NCBI GenBank assembly: GCA_903824575.1
Contig: CAIJXJ010000262.1
Span: 1 to 64,000, forward strand
DNA from: an uncultured Methylobacillus sp.
GTDB taxonomy: Bacteria > Pseudomonadota > Gammaproteobacteria > Burkholderiales > Methylophilaceae
Length of the DNA stretch: 64,000 nt
Direction: 5' to 3'
Shown: positions 26,061-35,017 of the stretch, one piece after another
Layout of the letters: the number at the start of each line of letters is the position of its first letter
Position numbering within the stretch: the stretch's first letter is position 1
Translations under genes and position numbers: made by a program
The notes under the pieces: model-generated
The model's database searches: none
Seen by the model: the letters and a program-made list of their open reading frames with translations, nothing else
Told to the model about the DNA's origin: nothing

Positions 26061-26468
26061 TTAAGCCGACTGTTCGGTTTCAACATATTTTCTGTAGAGT
26101 TCATAACTCAGCACCCACAGCGAGTAAACGGTGATTCTTCCCCAGAAATCTACAAAAACGATGCTCTCCGGAGCATTGCTGATGCGGTCAAAATAGGCTA
26201 GCAACAGAAAGAAAGGGATATTGGCGAAAACCACGGACAACAGGAGTGCTCTCCCCCATTTTGAGCGGCTCAAGTATTGTTCATAGGCGACAAAGCCGAT
26301 AAACCACAGGGAATAGACCGTAAATCTGCCCCAGAAGTCAATAAATACGGCATCTTTTGCCTCGGCGCTGAGCAGATGAAAATACGCCAGTAGCAGGAAT
26401 AAAACTGTGTTTCCAATGACCAGAAATGTCAGGATTTTCTTGGTCAATTTTTTTGTCTGTATTTCCAT
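26061..26468 (-). CDS. Four-helix membrane protein with an internal duplication
   Basis: A 135-residue protein made of two homologous halves of about 65 residues. Each half has two hydrophobic helices around the repeated motif VFIDFWGRFTVYSLWF / VFVDFWGRITVYSLWV. The repeat is evident by eye and implies tandem duplication within the gene. No family name comes to mind and no catalytic residue stands out. It sits between the lipoprotein methyltransferase and the TonB receptor on the same strand. Confidence 0.65.
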   Translation of the reverse strand: MEIQTKKLTKKILTFLVIGNTVLFLLLAYFHLLSAEAKDAVFIDFWGRFTVYSLWFIGFVAYEQYLSRSKWGRALLLSVVFANIPFFLLLAYFDRISNAPESIVFVDFWGRITVYSLWVLSYELYRKYVETEQSA

Positions 26469-26635
26469 TGGTAATTCCTAATTCGGTCATTGAAGCTCGG
26501 CAGCATACACTCCAACGATGTTCGCGAGTATTACTCCCGACATGGCTGAGATTAAGGAAAATTGAGGACAAAAGCGCAAAAACAAAAACTGGCAGCACTG
26601 ACCTGAAACCATTGCTGCCAGTCATGTTTGTTTCT

Positions 26636-28975
26636 TTAAAAGGCCAGGCGCAGGGTCGCTCCATACGTGCGTGGATCACCCAGCGCGGCCGTCAATGACG
26701 CACTTCCGCCGACTGAGGTCAGGTACTGCTTGTCAAAGACGTTCCTGCCCCACACCGAAAAGTCATAGCCCACGTTCTTCACTTTGCCAGTAACACCTGC
26801 CTGCAGATTGGTTATGGCATATCCTTGCTGAACCCCATATCCAGAGAGGCTGGAATTGACGTTCTGCGTGCTGCGATAGAAGGTATTGGCACCCAGATAG
26901 CCCGTCAAACCATAATCAAAGTGTTGTGTGAATTGCGCCGACACATTGGCGGTTACGCGCGGGGCAAAAGGTAGCTGTTTGCCTGAGAAGTTGCAAACTA
27001 GACCCTTGATATTTCCCAATTCAGCAGGGCAACCTGCATTGGTGAAGTTGAGGTAAGTGGCTTCGTTGTAAGAAGCGCCAGCACCCAGTTGCAAGGACTC
27101 GAACGGACGTCCCTTGGCCTCTATTTCCAGACCCTGCACCCTGACATCCCCGACATTGGAAATGTAATTTGCTGTTGTCGTGGGGCTGGTATCGTAGGTG
27201 AAGGTTCCTTGATAATTCTTGATTTTCTCGTTGTACACATTTGCGTTTAACTGCAAGCGTTTGGAAAACCACTGGGTCTTGACGCCAGCTTCAAAATCGA
27301 GAGCCGTTTCAGGCGCGACGACTAGCGGGCCTGTGATGACCTCAATATTGATGCCTCCTGACTTGAAGCCTCTGGATGCCGTCACATAGGTGTTGATATT
27401 TTCATTGACCTTGTAGTCCAGACTGCCAGTCCAGGACAGCGCAGTTTCCGTGAAGGAAGCTGAGGCCGAACCAGTCGGCGCATAACTCGTCACTTGAGCC
27501 AGATCAGCAGCCGTGAGGCCACTCTGAACACCACTGGCGCTGTTATTGATGGTTGCAGATTTGTGCTCGACCGTCTCCCGCAATCCGGCTGTTGCCGTCC
27601 AACTGTCGTTGAAGTGGAAGTTGGCCTGCAGGAAAGCGGCATAGCTGTCAACGACGGGTTCGCCTATAGTATCTTGGCGCAATCCATTGAGTGCATTCAC
27701 ACCAGGGGTGGTCAGCTTGATGCCGTTATAGGCGGCGTACTGGCTGCCGGCCTGATTGTGCGTGTCACTCCACAGGTCATCATGGTAGTAATACAATCCG
27801 CCCACGTATTCCAGACGCTCGCCTGCCGGTGATGACAGACGCAACTCCTGAGAAAATTGATTGTTAGTCGATTTGGTGCCACCGAATTTAGTGACGTCGA
27901 GTGGTGTGCTGTCTCCATCGCCCAGATTCTCAAAGGTGTAATGGCGGTATGCCGTGATCGAGTCCAGTGTAAATGTACCAATTTTCCAGGTGGCCTGAAG
28001 CGAAGCAGCATCTTGCGAGGTTTCCGCTGGCGTCGTGTTATTGGCGCTGATCACACGTGCCCAGGGATTAAACACCGGGGTATATCCAAATGGAATGGTC
28101 TTGGCAGGCGTTGTCTTGCTGTACGGGGCAAGCGAGCCGTTAGCATAGGTAATTTGCGGATTCCACAAAACCGAACCACCGCCAAACTCGCTGGTCTGAT
28201 AATGTTCGAAGATCGCACGCAGGGTCAGGTTGTCTGTCGGCAGCAATAACACCTGCCCTCGCACGCCCTGGCGATCGAAGCCGTTGGCACTGCTGCCATT
28301 GTAGAGATTGGTCAGGAAGCCATCACGCTTCTTATCATAGGCCGTCAGTCGGAATGCAGCTGATTCTGACAGTGCCCCTGTGGTGGTGCCATGCAGTTCA
28401 TAAGTGCCGTAATCTCCGGCAATGCCCTCTAGTTTGGTTGAGGACGTAAAGCTGGGCTTCAGCGTGGTGATATTGAGAACGCCGCCGGTATTGTTCTTGC
28501 CGAACAGCGTGCCTTGCGGACCGCGCAGGACCTCAACCTGATCAAGGTCGGCCAGATCGAACGCCGTTTGTCCCGGCTGGGAGAGATAGACGCCATCGAC
28601 ATAAACGCCGACGCTGGTTTCGAGACCGTCGTTTGCCGAGTTCTTGCCCAAGCCGCGAATGGCGATGCCGGTTTGCCGTGGATTGCTCGGCGTGATCAGC
28701 AGATTGGGAACCTTTTCTGCGAGATTCTGAATGGAATAATCGCCATCTTTTCCAATATCTGCGCCGGAAACTGTGCTGACGAGCAGGGGAACCTCCTGCG
28801 TGTTCTCCTTGCGTTTACGTGCCGTCACCACGACCTCGTCCAGCGCCGCCGGTTCGTTAGTGGCAGTGACTGTCCCGGCACTTTGTGGCTCATCGGCAAA
28901 TGCACACATTGGAAGAAGCAAACTCAACATGGTTATGTTTCCAACTTGCTTCAATACTTTCAATCTGAATCTCAT
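26636..28975 (-). CDS. TonB-dependent outer-membrane receptor
   Basis: A 779-residue receptor. A signal peptide ends near AFADEP, followed by a TonB-box-like segment (LDEVVVTARKRKE), the plug domain (LLITPSNPRQTGIAIRGLG, VEVLRGPQGTLFGKNNTGGVLNI) and a 22-strand barrel ending in ATLRLAF with the C-terminal Phe required for outer-membrane insertion. Length and motifs are complete. The substrate cannot be read; the general type resembles receptors found by similarity to pesticin/ferric-siderophore or carbohydrate receptors. A YncE-like beta-propeller gene lies upstream on the same strand, a pairing sometimes seen with metal or organic ligand uptake. Confidence 0.9.
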   Translation of the reverse strand: MRFRLKVLKQVGNITMLSLLLPMCAFADEPQSAGTVTATNEPAALDEVVVTARKRKENTQEVPLLVSTVSGADIGKDGDYSIQNLAEKVPNLLITPSNPRQTGIAIRGLGKNSANDGLETSVGVYVDGVYLSQPGQTAFDLADLDQVEVLRGPQGTLFGKNNTGGVLNITTLKPSFTSSTKLEGIAGDYGTYELHGTTTGALSESAAFRLTAYDKKRDGFLTNLYNGSSANGFDRQGVRGQVLLLPTDNLTLRAIFEHYQTSEFGGGSVLWNPQITYANGSLAPYSKTTPAKTIPFGYTPVFNPWARVISANNTTPAETSQDAASLQATWKIGTFTLDSITAYRHYTFENLGDGDSTPLDVTKFGGTKSTNNQFSQELRLSSPAGERLEYVGGLYYYHDDLWSDTHNQAGSQYAAYNGIKLTTPGVNALNGLRQDTIGEPVVDSYAAFLQANFHFNDSWTATAGLRETVEHKSATINNSASGVQSGLTAADLAQVTSYAPTGSASASFTETALSWTGSLDYKVNENINTYVTASRGFKSGGINIEVITGPLVVAPETALDFEAGVKTQWFSKRLQLNANVYNEKIKNYQGTFTYDTSPTTTANYISNVGDVRVQGLEIEAKGRPFESLQLGAGASYNEATYLNFTNAGCPAELGNIKGLVCNFSGKQLPFAPRVTANVSAQFTQHFDYGLTGYLGANTFYRSTQNVNSSLSGYGVQQGYAITNLQAGVTGKVKNVGYDFSVWGRNVFDKQYLTSVGGSASLTAALGDPRTYGATLRLAF

Positions 28976-29288
28976 GTCTTAAAATCCCCTTTGGTTTACT
29001 GCTGTATAAAAAATCGGTCAACCGTATCTTTAGTTCATCTTATTTGATTGCAGTAAACATGCCAGTTCGAAAGTGGTGGTCAGAATAATTTCTATCTTTC
29101 TGATAGTAAAAGAAATATTCAGGTAATTTGCAAAATATATAGAGCACGCAGCCGGGATCGAATCTGTTGATTTTTAAACACATCAACTGAAGCCTGTGTG
29201 GTTTTCGCAGCAGTGGCCCCGTCCTATTCATGGCATCCTCTGCGCAGCAGGATTGGTGAATGTAAGCGGGCCGACTGATGGGAGGGTG

Positions 29289-29312
29289 AAGGCCCTCTGG
29301 TTCAAGGGCCTT
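29289..29312. terminator. Hairpin after the YncE-like gene
   Basis: AAGGCCCT (29289-29296) pairs with AGGGCCTT (29305-29312) around an 8-base loop, about 30 bases past the stop of the minus-strand gene at 29343. The minus-strand side lacks a long T-run, so it is only a candidate terminator. The rest of 28976-29288 shows no gene I can support. Confidence 0.45.
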
Positions 29313-29342
29313 AGACTATTTCAGCAGGACAGTGCGATAGCC

Positions 29343-30392
29343 TTATGGTTTTAATGCGAATTCCAGCAGGACTACGCTTTTTGGAATGATTGCGGGCCTA
29401 GGCTTGGGTTCGGCCTTTGAGGCGACCGGGGCATCGCCAAATGAGGCTGTCAGCAGATAGGCACGGTGGTTTTCAGAGTCGTAAGCCATGGTTCTTGCGC
29501 CCTTTTGCGTCGCCAAATTTTGAGTCACTGAATAATGCTCCGCATCAGGTGCCGTTATCAGCGTCAGCGTCCCCTCTCCGTTAGAACTGAAGGCGATCCC
29601 CAGGCTGGAATCAAACGCGGCGGCATCAGGCCCTGAACCGATGGGAAGTTCCGACACAATTCTGCCGGTTTCCGAATCCAGGATTTCCATTTTGCCATTG
29701 CCACAGACTGTGAACAGGCGGTTATGCTTCTGATCAATCGCGAGTCCAGTCGGTCGCACTCCCTTGCCGATAGGGTAACTTGTTACCACTTTGTTGAACA
29801 CGCCATCAATAACGGCGATCTCATTCTTGTCCTCAATGTTCACAAAGATATTGCCTGCCGCGTCACTGACGGCCGCCTCGGGCTTGCCCTCCAAAACAAT
29901 CGTATTGATTTCATTGAGCGAGACGGCGTCTATCACGGTGGCATTGGATGATCGCCCATTCAATGTGAATACACGTTTCAATTTTGGTTCATACAGGATG
30001 CCGTCCGGATTCAGCCCGGTAATTTTTATGATTTTTATGACCTTGAGTGTCGTCAAATCAAACACCGTGACCGAATTATCCTTTCCATTACTGGTAAAGC
30101 CAAGATTGAGGTCATCGGCCAGTGCGATGCCATGCACGCCTGCGGTATCAGGTATGTCGCCTATCTCTTTAGCTGAATCCGCATCGATGACCTGAACATG
30201 TGTCGAACGACTTAAAAATATTCGACGATGCTTCTGATCGAACGTCAGGTAATCCCAGCGCTCTTCGCCACTGATACTATGTCGGGCAAGCAGATTGAAT
30301 TGGATCGCCGTTGGTGACTGGGCTGATGCAGGGGCTTGAATGCAAAAAAGACAAAAACCAGCAAATATTCGAAAAATAATTTTAGACAGCAT
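29343..30392 (-). CDS. YncE-like seven-bladed beta-propeller, exported
   Basis: About 349 residues. A signal peptide (MLSKIIFRIFAGFCLFC ... APASAQ) is followed by repeated YVTN/NHL-type blades: RRIFLSRSTHVQVIDADS, NSVTVFDLTTLKVIK, SNATVIDAVSLNEI, NEIAVIDGVFNKVV and GKMEILDSETGRIV. Such propellers are periplasmic and of varied or unknown function. Its neighbour, a TonB-dependent receptor on the same strand, suggests a shared uptake role, but this is inference. The ATG at 30392 is preferred because the signal peptide starts there; a TTG six codons upstream is also in frame. Confidence 0.75.
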   Translation of the reverse strand: MLSKIIFRIFAGFCLFCIQAPASAQSPTAIQFNLLARHSISGEERWDYLTFDQKHRRIFLSRSTHVQVIDADSAKEIGDIPDTAGVHGIALADDLNLGFTSNGKDNSVTVFDLTTLKVIKIIKITGLNPDGILYEPKLKRVFTLNGRSSNATVIDAVSLNEINTIVLEGKPEAAVSDAAGNIFVNIEDKNEIAVIDGVFNKVVTSYPIGKGVRPTGLAIDQKHNRLFTVCGNGKMEILDSETGRIVSELPIGSGPDAAAFDSSLGIAFSSNGEGTLTLITAPDAEHYSVTQNLATQKGARTMAYDSENHRAYLLTASFGDAPVASKAEPKPRPAIIPKSVVLLEFALKP

Positions 30393-30641
30393 GATATATC
30401 CAGGGATCAATTAAAGATAAATGGTTGGCGCAATAATCATGCCATTCGTGCGCCCAGTGCAGCGGCCGTTTTCTCGAGATGAGATTGATTAATTTGCTTG
30501 GTTTAAGGCAGGTCATCAGCAATCCTGCTCAAAATGCAACGCATCCTTGACAAAAATCTTCCCTGAAAAGCTGCGTGCAACGGTTCACTTGTTTTGGGTT
30601 GGCTTTGCGGACCCATTAAATTTTTAGCATCAGACGAGATT

Positions 30642-30758
30642 TTAGGGGTAGATCCAGTCGCGATGCACGTTGCGGCCGGGGCGGTAACTTTCTTTCCATT
30701 TTATACAGTAAAAGCGAATGCTGTTTCCGTATCGGGACTTGATTGAGGGCGTAAATAG
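30642..30758 (-). other. Unidentified 38-codon coding-like fragment
   Basis: In the intergenic region before the hydrogenase operon, the minus strand has a short open stretch without a start codon. It ends SYRPGRNVHRDWIYP and a stop at 30642. Its composition (Tyr, Arg, Trp, His) looks like the end of a real protein rather than random translation, suggesting a gene remnant. I do not recognise the family. The rest of 30411-30872 holds only the sigma54-like promoter. Confidence 0.25.
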
Positions 30759-30805
30759 TTATTCAACTAACTGATTATTATAACTTAAATAAGAATATCA
30801 GTAGC

Positions 30806-30820
30806 TGGCACGGAAGTTGT
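30806..30820 (+). promoter_or_regulatory. Sigma54 (-24/-12) promoter of the hydrogenase operon
   Basis: TGGCACGGAAGTTGT matches the consensus TGGCAC-N5-TTGC except for the last base (GT instead of GC at -12). It lies 86 bases before the hupS start, giving a leader of roughly 75 bases. A+T-rich DNA just upstream (30775-30800) could bind IHF. Sigma54 dependence fits the NtrC-type activator hoxA encoded in the same locus, as in Ralstonia and Rhodobacter hydrogenase regulons. Confidence 0.7.
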
Positions 30821-30905
30821 AAGTATCATCCTATTCGTGGTGGCTGCCTTGCCGCCAAGATCACAATAATGGTTGCGACCTATAACGAGGAGAGGGGAAG
30901 CAGAA

Positions 30906-31988
30906 ATGGCTAGCGAAACGTTTTATGAGGTGATGCGGCGGCAGGGAATTACGCGTCGAAGTTTCATGAAGTTCTGCAGCCTGACGGCTGCATCTCTGGG
31001 GCTGGCGCCAGCTTTTGCGTCAAAAATTGCAAATGCCATGGAAACCAAGCCACGCACACCGGTGATCTGGTTGCATGGGTTGGAATGTACCTGCTGTTCA
31101 GAGTCCTTCATCCGTTCGGCGCACCCACTGGCCAAGGATGTGGTGCTCTCCATGTTATCGCTGGATTATGACGATACGTTGATGGCAGCAGCCGGGCATC
31201 AGGCCGAAGCTGCGCTGGAAGAAATCAAGAAAAAATATAAGGGCAACTACATTCTTGCGGTGGAAGGCAATCCTCCGCTCAACGAAGATGGCATGTACTG
31301 CATCCAGGGTGGACGGCCGTTCGTGGAAGTTTTGAAAGAAACCGCTGCTGATGCCAAGGCCATCATTTCTTGGGGTGCCTGCGCCTCCTGGGGTTGCGTG
31401 CAGGCGGCCAAGCCGAACCCGACCCGGGCGACACCGGTGCACAAGGTCATCACCGATAAGCCCATCATCAAGGTGCCCGGTTGTCCACCCATTGCGGAAG
31501 TGATGACGGGTGTCATCACTTATATGCTGACCTTCGATCGTCTGCCGGAACTGGATCGCCAGGGCAGGCCGAAGATGTTTTACGGCCAGCGCATCCATGA
31601 TAAGTGCTACCGCCGTCCGCATTTCGATGCCGGCCAGTTCGTGGAATCATGGGACGACGATGGTGCGCGCAAGGGCTTTTGCCTTTACAAGATGGGCTGC
31701 AAGGGGCCAACTACTTACAACGCCTGTTCCACCATGCGCTGGAACGGCGGCGTGTCCTTCCCAATCCAGTCCGGCCATGGCTGTATTGGTTGCTCGGAAG
31801 AAGGCTTCTGGGACAAGGGCGGCTTCTACAATCGAGTCACCAATATCAATCAATTCGGTATCGAAGCCAATGCTGACAAGGTCGGCGGTACGCTCGCCGG
31901 TGTGGCCGGAGCCGCAGTGGTAGCTCACGCCGCAGTCAGTGCGCTGAGTCGCGCACGTAGCGGCAAGACAGAACAAGGAGAGAAATAA
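30906..31988 (+). CDS. hupS: Uptake [NiFe] hydrogenase small subunit, O2-tolerant type
   Basis: A 360-residue electron-transfer subunit (HoxK in Ralstonia). The Tat signal [10 protein letters not shown] leads to a predicted cleavage after ANA at residue 44. Mature-protein cysteines fall at positions equivalent to 17, 19, 20, 115, 120 and 149 (motifs [21 protein letters not shown]). These are the six ligands of the [4Fe-3S] proximal cluster that gives O2 tolerance. Medial and distal cluster Cys/His residues are present in the C-terminal half. A C-terminal hydrophobic helix ([17 protein letters not shown]) should anchor it to the membrane. The ATG at 30906 follows a strong GAGGAGAGGGG site. It exits the cell folded with HupL and feeds electrons to HupC. 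Confidence 0.96.
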   Translation: MASETFYEVMRRQGITRRSFMKFCSLTAASLGLAPAFASKIANAMETKPRTPVIWLHGLECTCCSESFIRSAHPLAKDVVLSMLSLDYDDTLMAAAGHQAEAALEEIKKKYKGNYILAVEGNPPLNEDGMYCIQGGRPFVEVLKETAADAKAIISWGACASWGCVQAAKPNPTRATPVHKVITDKPIIKVPGCPPIAEVMTGVITYMLTFDRLPELDRQGRPKMFYGQRIHDKCYRRPHFDAGQFVESWDDDGARKGFCLYKMGCKGPTTYNACSTMRWNGGVSFPIQSGHGCIGCSEEGFWDKGGFYNRVTNINQFGIEANADKVGGTLAGVAGAAVVAHAAVSALSRARSGKTEQGEK

Positions 31989-31990
31989 TC

Positions 31991-33787
31991 ATGGCTGCCT
32001 ATGAAACCCAGGGCTTCAAGATGGATAACAGCGGCAAACGCGTGGTGGTTGACCCGGTGTGCCGCATCGAAGGCCATATGCGTGTTGAGGTTAACCTCAA
32101 CGACAAGAACGTGATCACTAATGCCGTTTCTACCGGCACCATGTGGCGCGGGCTGGAAGTGATACTGAAGGGACGCGATCCGCGCGATGCTTGGGCCTTC
32201 ACTGAGCGTATCTGCGGTGTCTGTACCGGCACCCATGCACTGACTTCGGTGCGCGCGGTGGAATCGGCTCTTAACATCCAGATCCCGGAAAACGCCAACA
32301 CCATACGCAATATCATGCAGCTCAATTTGTATGTGCATGACCATCTGGTGCATTTTTACCACCTGCACGCGCTGGATTGGGTGGATGTGGTGAGTGCGCT
32401 GTCGGCCGATCCCAAGAAAACTTCGGAACTTGCGCAGAGCATTTCAGACTGGCCGCTGTCGTCTCCCGGTTATTTCCGCGATGTGCAGAACAGACTCAAG
32501 AAATTCGTGGAATCTGGTCAATTGGGCCCGTTCATGAATGGGTACTGGGGTAACCCGGCCTACAAGCTGCCACCTGAAGCTAATCTGATGGCGGTGACGC
32601 ATTATCTGGAGGCGCTCGATTTCCAAAAGGAAATCGTCAAGATACATACCATCTTCGGTGGCAAGAATCCGCACCCGAACTGGCTGGTGGGGGGTGTGCC
32701 GTGCGCCATCAACATCAATGATACCGGTGCGGGTGGTGCGATCAACATGGAGCGCCTCAATCAGGTGAAGAGCATCATCGACCGTTCGCGCGAGTTCATC
32801 GAAAAGGTCTATTTGCCTGATCTCCTGGCGATCGCCACGTTCTACAAGGGATGGGGTTTCGGCGGTGGCTTGTCGGGCAAGAACATGCTTTCCTACGGTG
32901 ATATTCCACAGCGTGCCAATGATTACACCGCGGCCAACCTGTTGTTCCCACGCGGCGCCATTATCAACGGCGATCTGTCCAAGATCCATGAAGTGGATCT
33001 TAACGATCCGGAGCAGATTCAGGAGTTCGTCACCCATTCCTGGTACAAATACCCGGATGAAACGAAAGGCTTGCATCCGTTCGATGGCATCACCGAGCCG
33101 AATTTCGAGCTTGGCCCAAAAACTAAAGGAACCAAGACCCGAATCGAGGAGTTGGACGAATCTGCCAAGTATTCCTGGATCAAGGCGCCGCGTTGGCGTG
33201 GTAATGCCATGGAGGTCGGCCCTCTGTCGCGCATGGTGCTGGGTTATTTGCAGCCCAAGCAGTTCCCGTTCATCAAGGAAACCATAGACGGCGTGTTGCA
33301 CAAACTGGATCTGCCGGTGACGGCGCTGTTTTCCACGCTGGGGCGCACTGCCGCTCGTGGCATCGAAACCTTGTATTGTGCGAAGTTGCAGACGGAGCAG
33401 TTTGATAAGTTGATTGCCAATTTGAAGGCTGGCGATTCGGCTACTGCCAATGTCGAGAAGTGGGATCCTGCCAGCTGGCCCAAGGAAGCCCGTGGTGCCG
33501 GCTTTACTGAAGCCCCGCGAGGCGCGCTGGGGCACTGGATCAAGATCAAGGATACTAAAATCGACAATTATCAGTGCGTGGTGCCAACCACCTGGAACGG
33601 TGGTCCGCGCGACCCCAAGGGTCAGATCGGAGCGTTCGAGGCGTCTTTGATGGATACGCCACTGGCGGTTCCCGATCAGCCGCTGGAAATCCTGCGCACT
33701 TTGCACAGCTTCGACCCCTGCCTGGCATGTTCCACCCATGTCATGACGCCAGACGGTAGCGAGCTGACCCAGGTCACAGTACGTTAA
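31991..33787 (+). CDS. hupL: Uptake [NiFe] hydrogenase large subunit
   Basis: A 598-residue catalytic subunit (HoxG) that splits H2 at a NiFe(CN)2CO centre. The N-terminal ligand motif is RICGVC and the C-terminal one is [10 protein letters not shown] 15-residue tail ([15 protein letters not shown]) after the final His is removed by the HupD protease once nickel is inserted. The group 1 signature [10 protein letters not shown] is near the N-terminus. It has no signal of its own and is carried through the Tat pathway by HupS. The start lies 2 bases after hupS. Confidence 0.96.
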   Translation: MAAYETQGFKMDNSGKRVVVDPVCRIEGHMRVEVNLNDKNVITNAVSTGTMWRGLEVILKGRDPRDAWAFTERICGVCTGTHALTSVRAVESALNIQIPENANTIRNIMQLNLYVHDHLVHFYHLHALDWVDVVSALSADPKKTSELAQSISDWPLSSPGYFRDVQNRLKKFVESGQLGPFMNGYWGNPAYKLPPEANLMAVTHYLEALDFQKEIVKIHTIFGGKNPHPNWLVGGVPCAININDTGAGGAINMERLNQVKSIIDRSREFIEKVYLPDLLAIATFYKGWGFGGGLSGKNMLSYGDIPQRANDYTAANLLFPRGAIINGDLSKIHEVDLNDPEQIQEFVTHSWYKYPDETKGLHPFDGITEPNFELGPKTKGTKTRIEELDESAKYSWIKAPRWRGNAMEVGPLSRMVLGYLQPKQFPFIKETIDGVLHKLDLPVTALFSTLGRTAARGIETLYCAKLQTEQFDKLIANLKAGDSATANVEKWDPASWPKEARGAGFTEAPRGALGHWIKIKDTKIDNYQCVVPTTWNGGPRDPKGQIGAFEASLMDTPLAVPDQPLEILRTLHSFDPCLACSTHVMTPDGSELTQVTVR

Positions 33788-33799
33788 GGGGAGCGAATC

Positions 33800-34504
33800 A
33801 TGTCTGTTGATATAGCAAGCAATGCCGACCTTGAAACTGCGGCCGGCAATACCGTGTATGTGTATGAGGCTCCGGTGCGCTTGTGGCACTGGATAAACGC
33901 GCTCTCCATCGTGGTGCTGGCAGTGACCGGTTATCTGATTGCGAGTCCGTTGCCCAGCGTAGGTGGCGAGGCGAGTGATAATTTCCTGATGGGCTATATT
34001 CGCTTCACCCACTTTACTGCTGCCTACGTATTTGCCATCGGTTTTCTGGTTCGCCTCTACTGGGCCGTGGTGGGTAATCATCACGCCAGGCAACTGTTTC
34101 TGCTGCCACTGAACGATGCCAAATGGTGGGCTGGGATCTGGCATGAGCTACGCTGGTATTTTTTCTTCGAAAAGCTGACGCAAAAATATGTGGGACATAA
34201 TCCACTGGCACACCTGTGCATGTATCTGGCTATCACCGTGGGCGGCCTGTTCATGATCGTGACCGGCTTCGCGCTTTATGGTGAGGGTGCGCAGGAAGGT
34301 CACTGGTCACACGCCCTGTTTACATCTTGGGTGATTCCGCTGTTCGGACAGAGCCAGAGCGTGCACAGCTGGCATCATCTGGCGGCATGGGGCATCGTGA
34401 TTTTCATCATGATTCATATCTATGCCGCGTTGCGCTGGGAATTCATGTCGCGTCAAACTGTGATCAGCAGCATGATCAGCGGTACCCGCACCTTCCGGGA
34501 ATGA
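33800..34504 (+). CDS. hupC: Hydrogenase cytochrome b subunit
   Basis: A 234-residue di-haem cytochrome b (HoxZ) linking HupSL to the quinone pool. Four hydrophobic helices and paired histidines (VRLWHWINAL near the start, FTHFTAAYVFAIGF, WHHLAAWGIVIFIMIHIYAALRWEF in two parts) are those of the Ni/Fe-hydrogenase cytochrome b family. GGGGAG precedes the ATG. It closes the structural gene set hupSLC. Confidence 0.94.
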   Translation: MSVDIASNADLETAAGNTVYVYEAPVRLWHWINALSIVVLAVTGYLIASPLPSVGGEASDNFLMGYIRFTHFTAAYVFAIGFLVRLYWAVVGNHHARQLFLLPLNDAKWWAGIWHELRWYFFFEKLTQKYVGHNPLAHLCMYLAITVGGLFMIVTGFALYGEGAQEGHWSHALFTSWVIPLFGQSQSVHSWHHLAAWGIVIFIMIHIYAALRWEFMSRQTVISSMISGTRTFRE

Positions 34505-34535
34505 ATATGGCTTGAACCTTAAGCATCGTCAATAT

Positions 34536-34859
34536 ATGACAATTCATGCAGATCTAAACGCGAGTGGACAACACCCGCGTTTTTTTTGGTCGGTGCAGCG
34601 GGTGCCGATGCAGCCCGGGCGGTTCCTGGAGACGCGCTATTTGCAGCCGGGCAAAATTTCCCAGGATGGACTGGCCCGTGCGTTGGGTATTTCTCGACGA
34701 CGGGTCAATGAGTTGGTGTGCGGAAAGCGCGCTATCACGCCGGATACCGCAGTGCGTCTGGCGCAATTCTTCGGCACCGATGTGGCGTTCTGGCTGCAAC
34801 TGCAGTTCGCCTGGGATTTGCATCTGGCTCGGCAGGCCTATTACCGGCAGATCAAATAA
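34536..34859 (+). CDS. HigA-like XRE antitoxin-type protein inside the hydrogenase operon
   Basis: About 107 residues. The C-terminal part has a Cro/C1-type helix-turn-helix of the HigA/VapI addiction-module type: PGRFLETRYLQPGKISQDGL, then ALGISRRRVNELVCGKRAIT and LAQFFGTDVAFWLQLQ. No HigB-like toxin gene adjoins it. It lies between hupC (32 bases before) and hupD, where the Ralstonia-type operon normally has hoxZ followed directly by hoxM. Starts at TTG 34512, ATG 34536 or ATG 34608 are possible and none has a clear ribosome site. It may act as a regulator rather than an antitoxin; that is inference. Confidence 0.75.
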   Translation: MTIHADLNASGQHPRFFWSVQRVPMQPGRFLETRYLQPGKISQDGLARALGISRRRVNELVCGKRAITPDTAVRLAQFFGTDVAFWLQLQFAWDLHLARQAYYRQIK

Positions 34860-34968
34860 CTTCCACAAATTCCACATAACGGAAACTTAGTTTTCACTTT
34901 TGTTCGGGCTGCGTTTCGTGCCCACCGTTAACAGGCTGTTTCCAAATAGCATTTATTTTTCGTCGGAT

Positions 34969-34984
34969 TGGCATGATCCCTGCT
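34969..34984 (+). promoter_or_regulatory. Second sigma54-like promoter, before hupD
   Basis: TGGCATGATCCCTGCT has the invariant GG-N10-GC spacing of sigma54 promoters (GG at 34970-34971, GC at 34982-34983). It lies about 34 bases before the hupD start, in the 158-base gap after the HigA-like gene. It could let the maturation genes be transcribed separately from hupSLC. The motif is seen; use in vivo is inferred. Confidence 0.45.
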
Positions 34985-35017
34985 GTGTTACAGTATCCGT
35001 TACATGTCGAGTTTGCG

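Noticed and set aside
29040-29231. 63-codon minus-strand ORF in the gap before the TonB receptor
   Set aside because: No ribosome site, no family resemblance and random-looking composition.
32444-34144. 566-codon minus-strand frame
   Set aside because: It is antisense to hupL and hupC, both certain. It has no ribosome site or recognisable domain.
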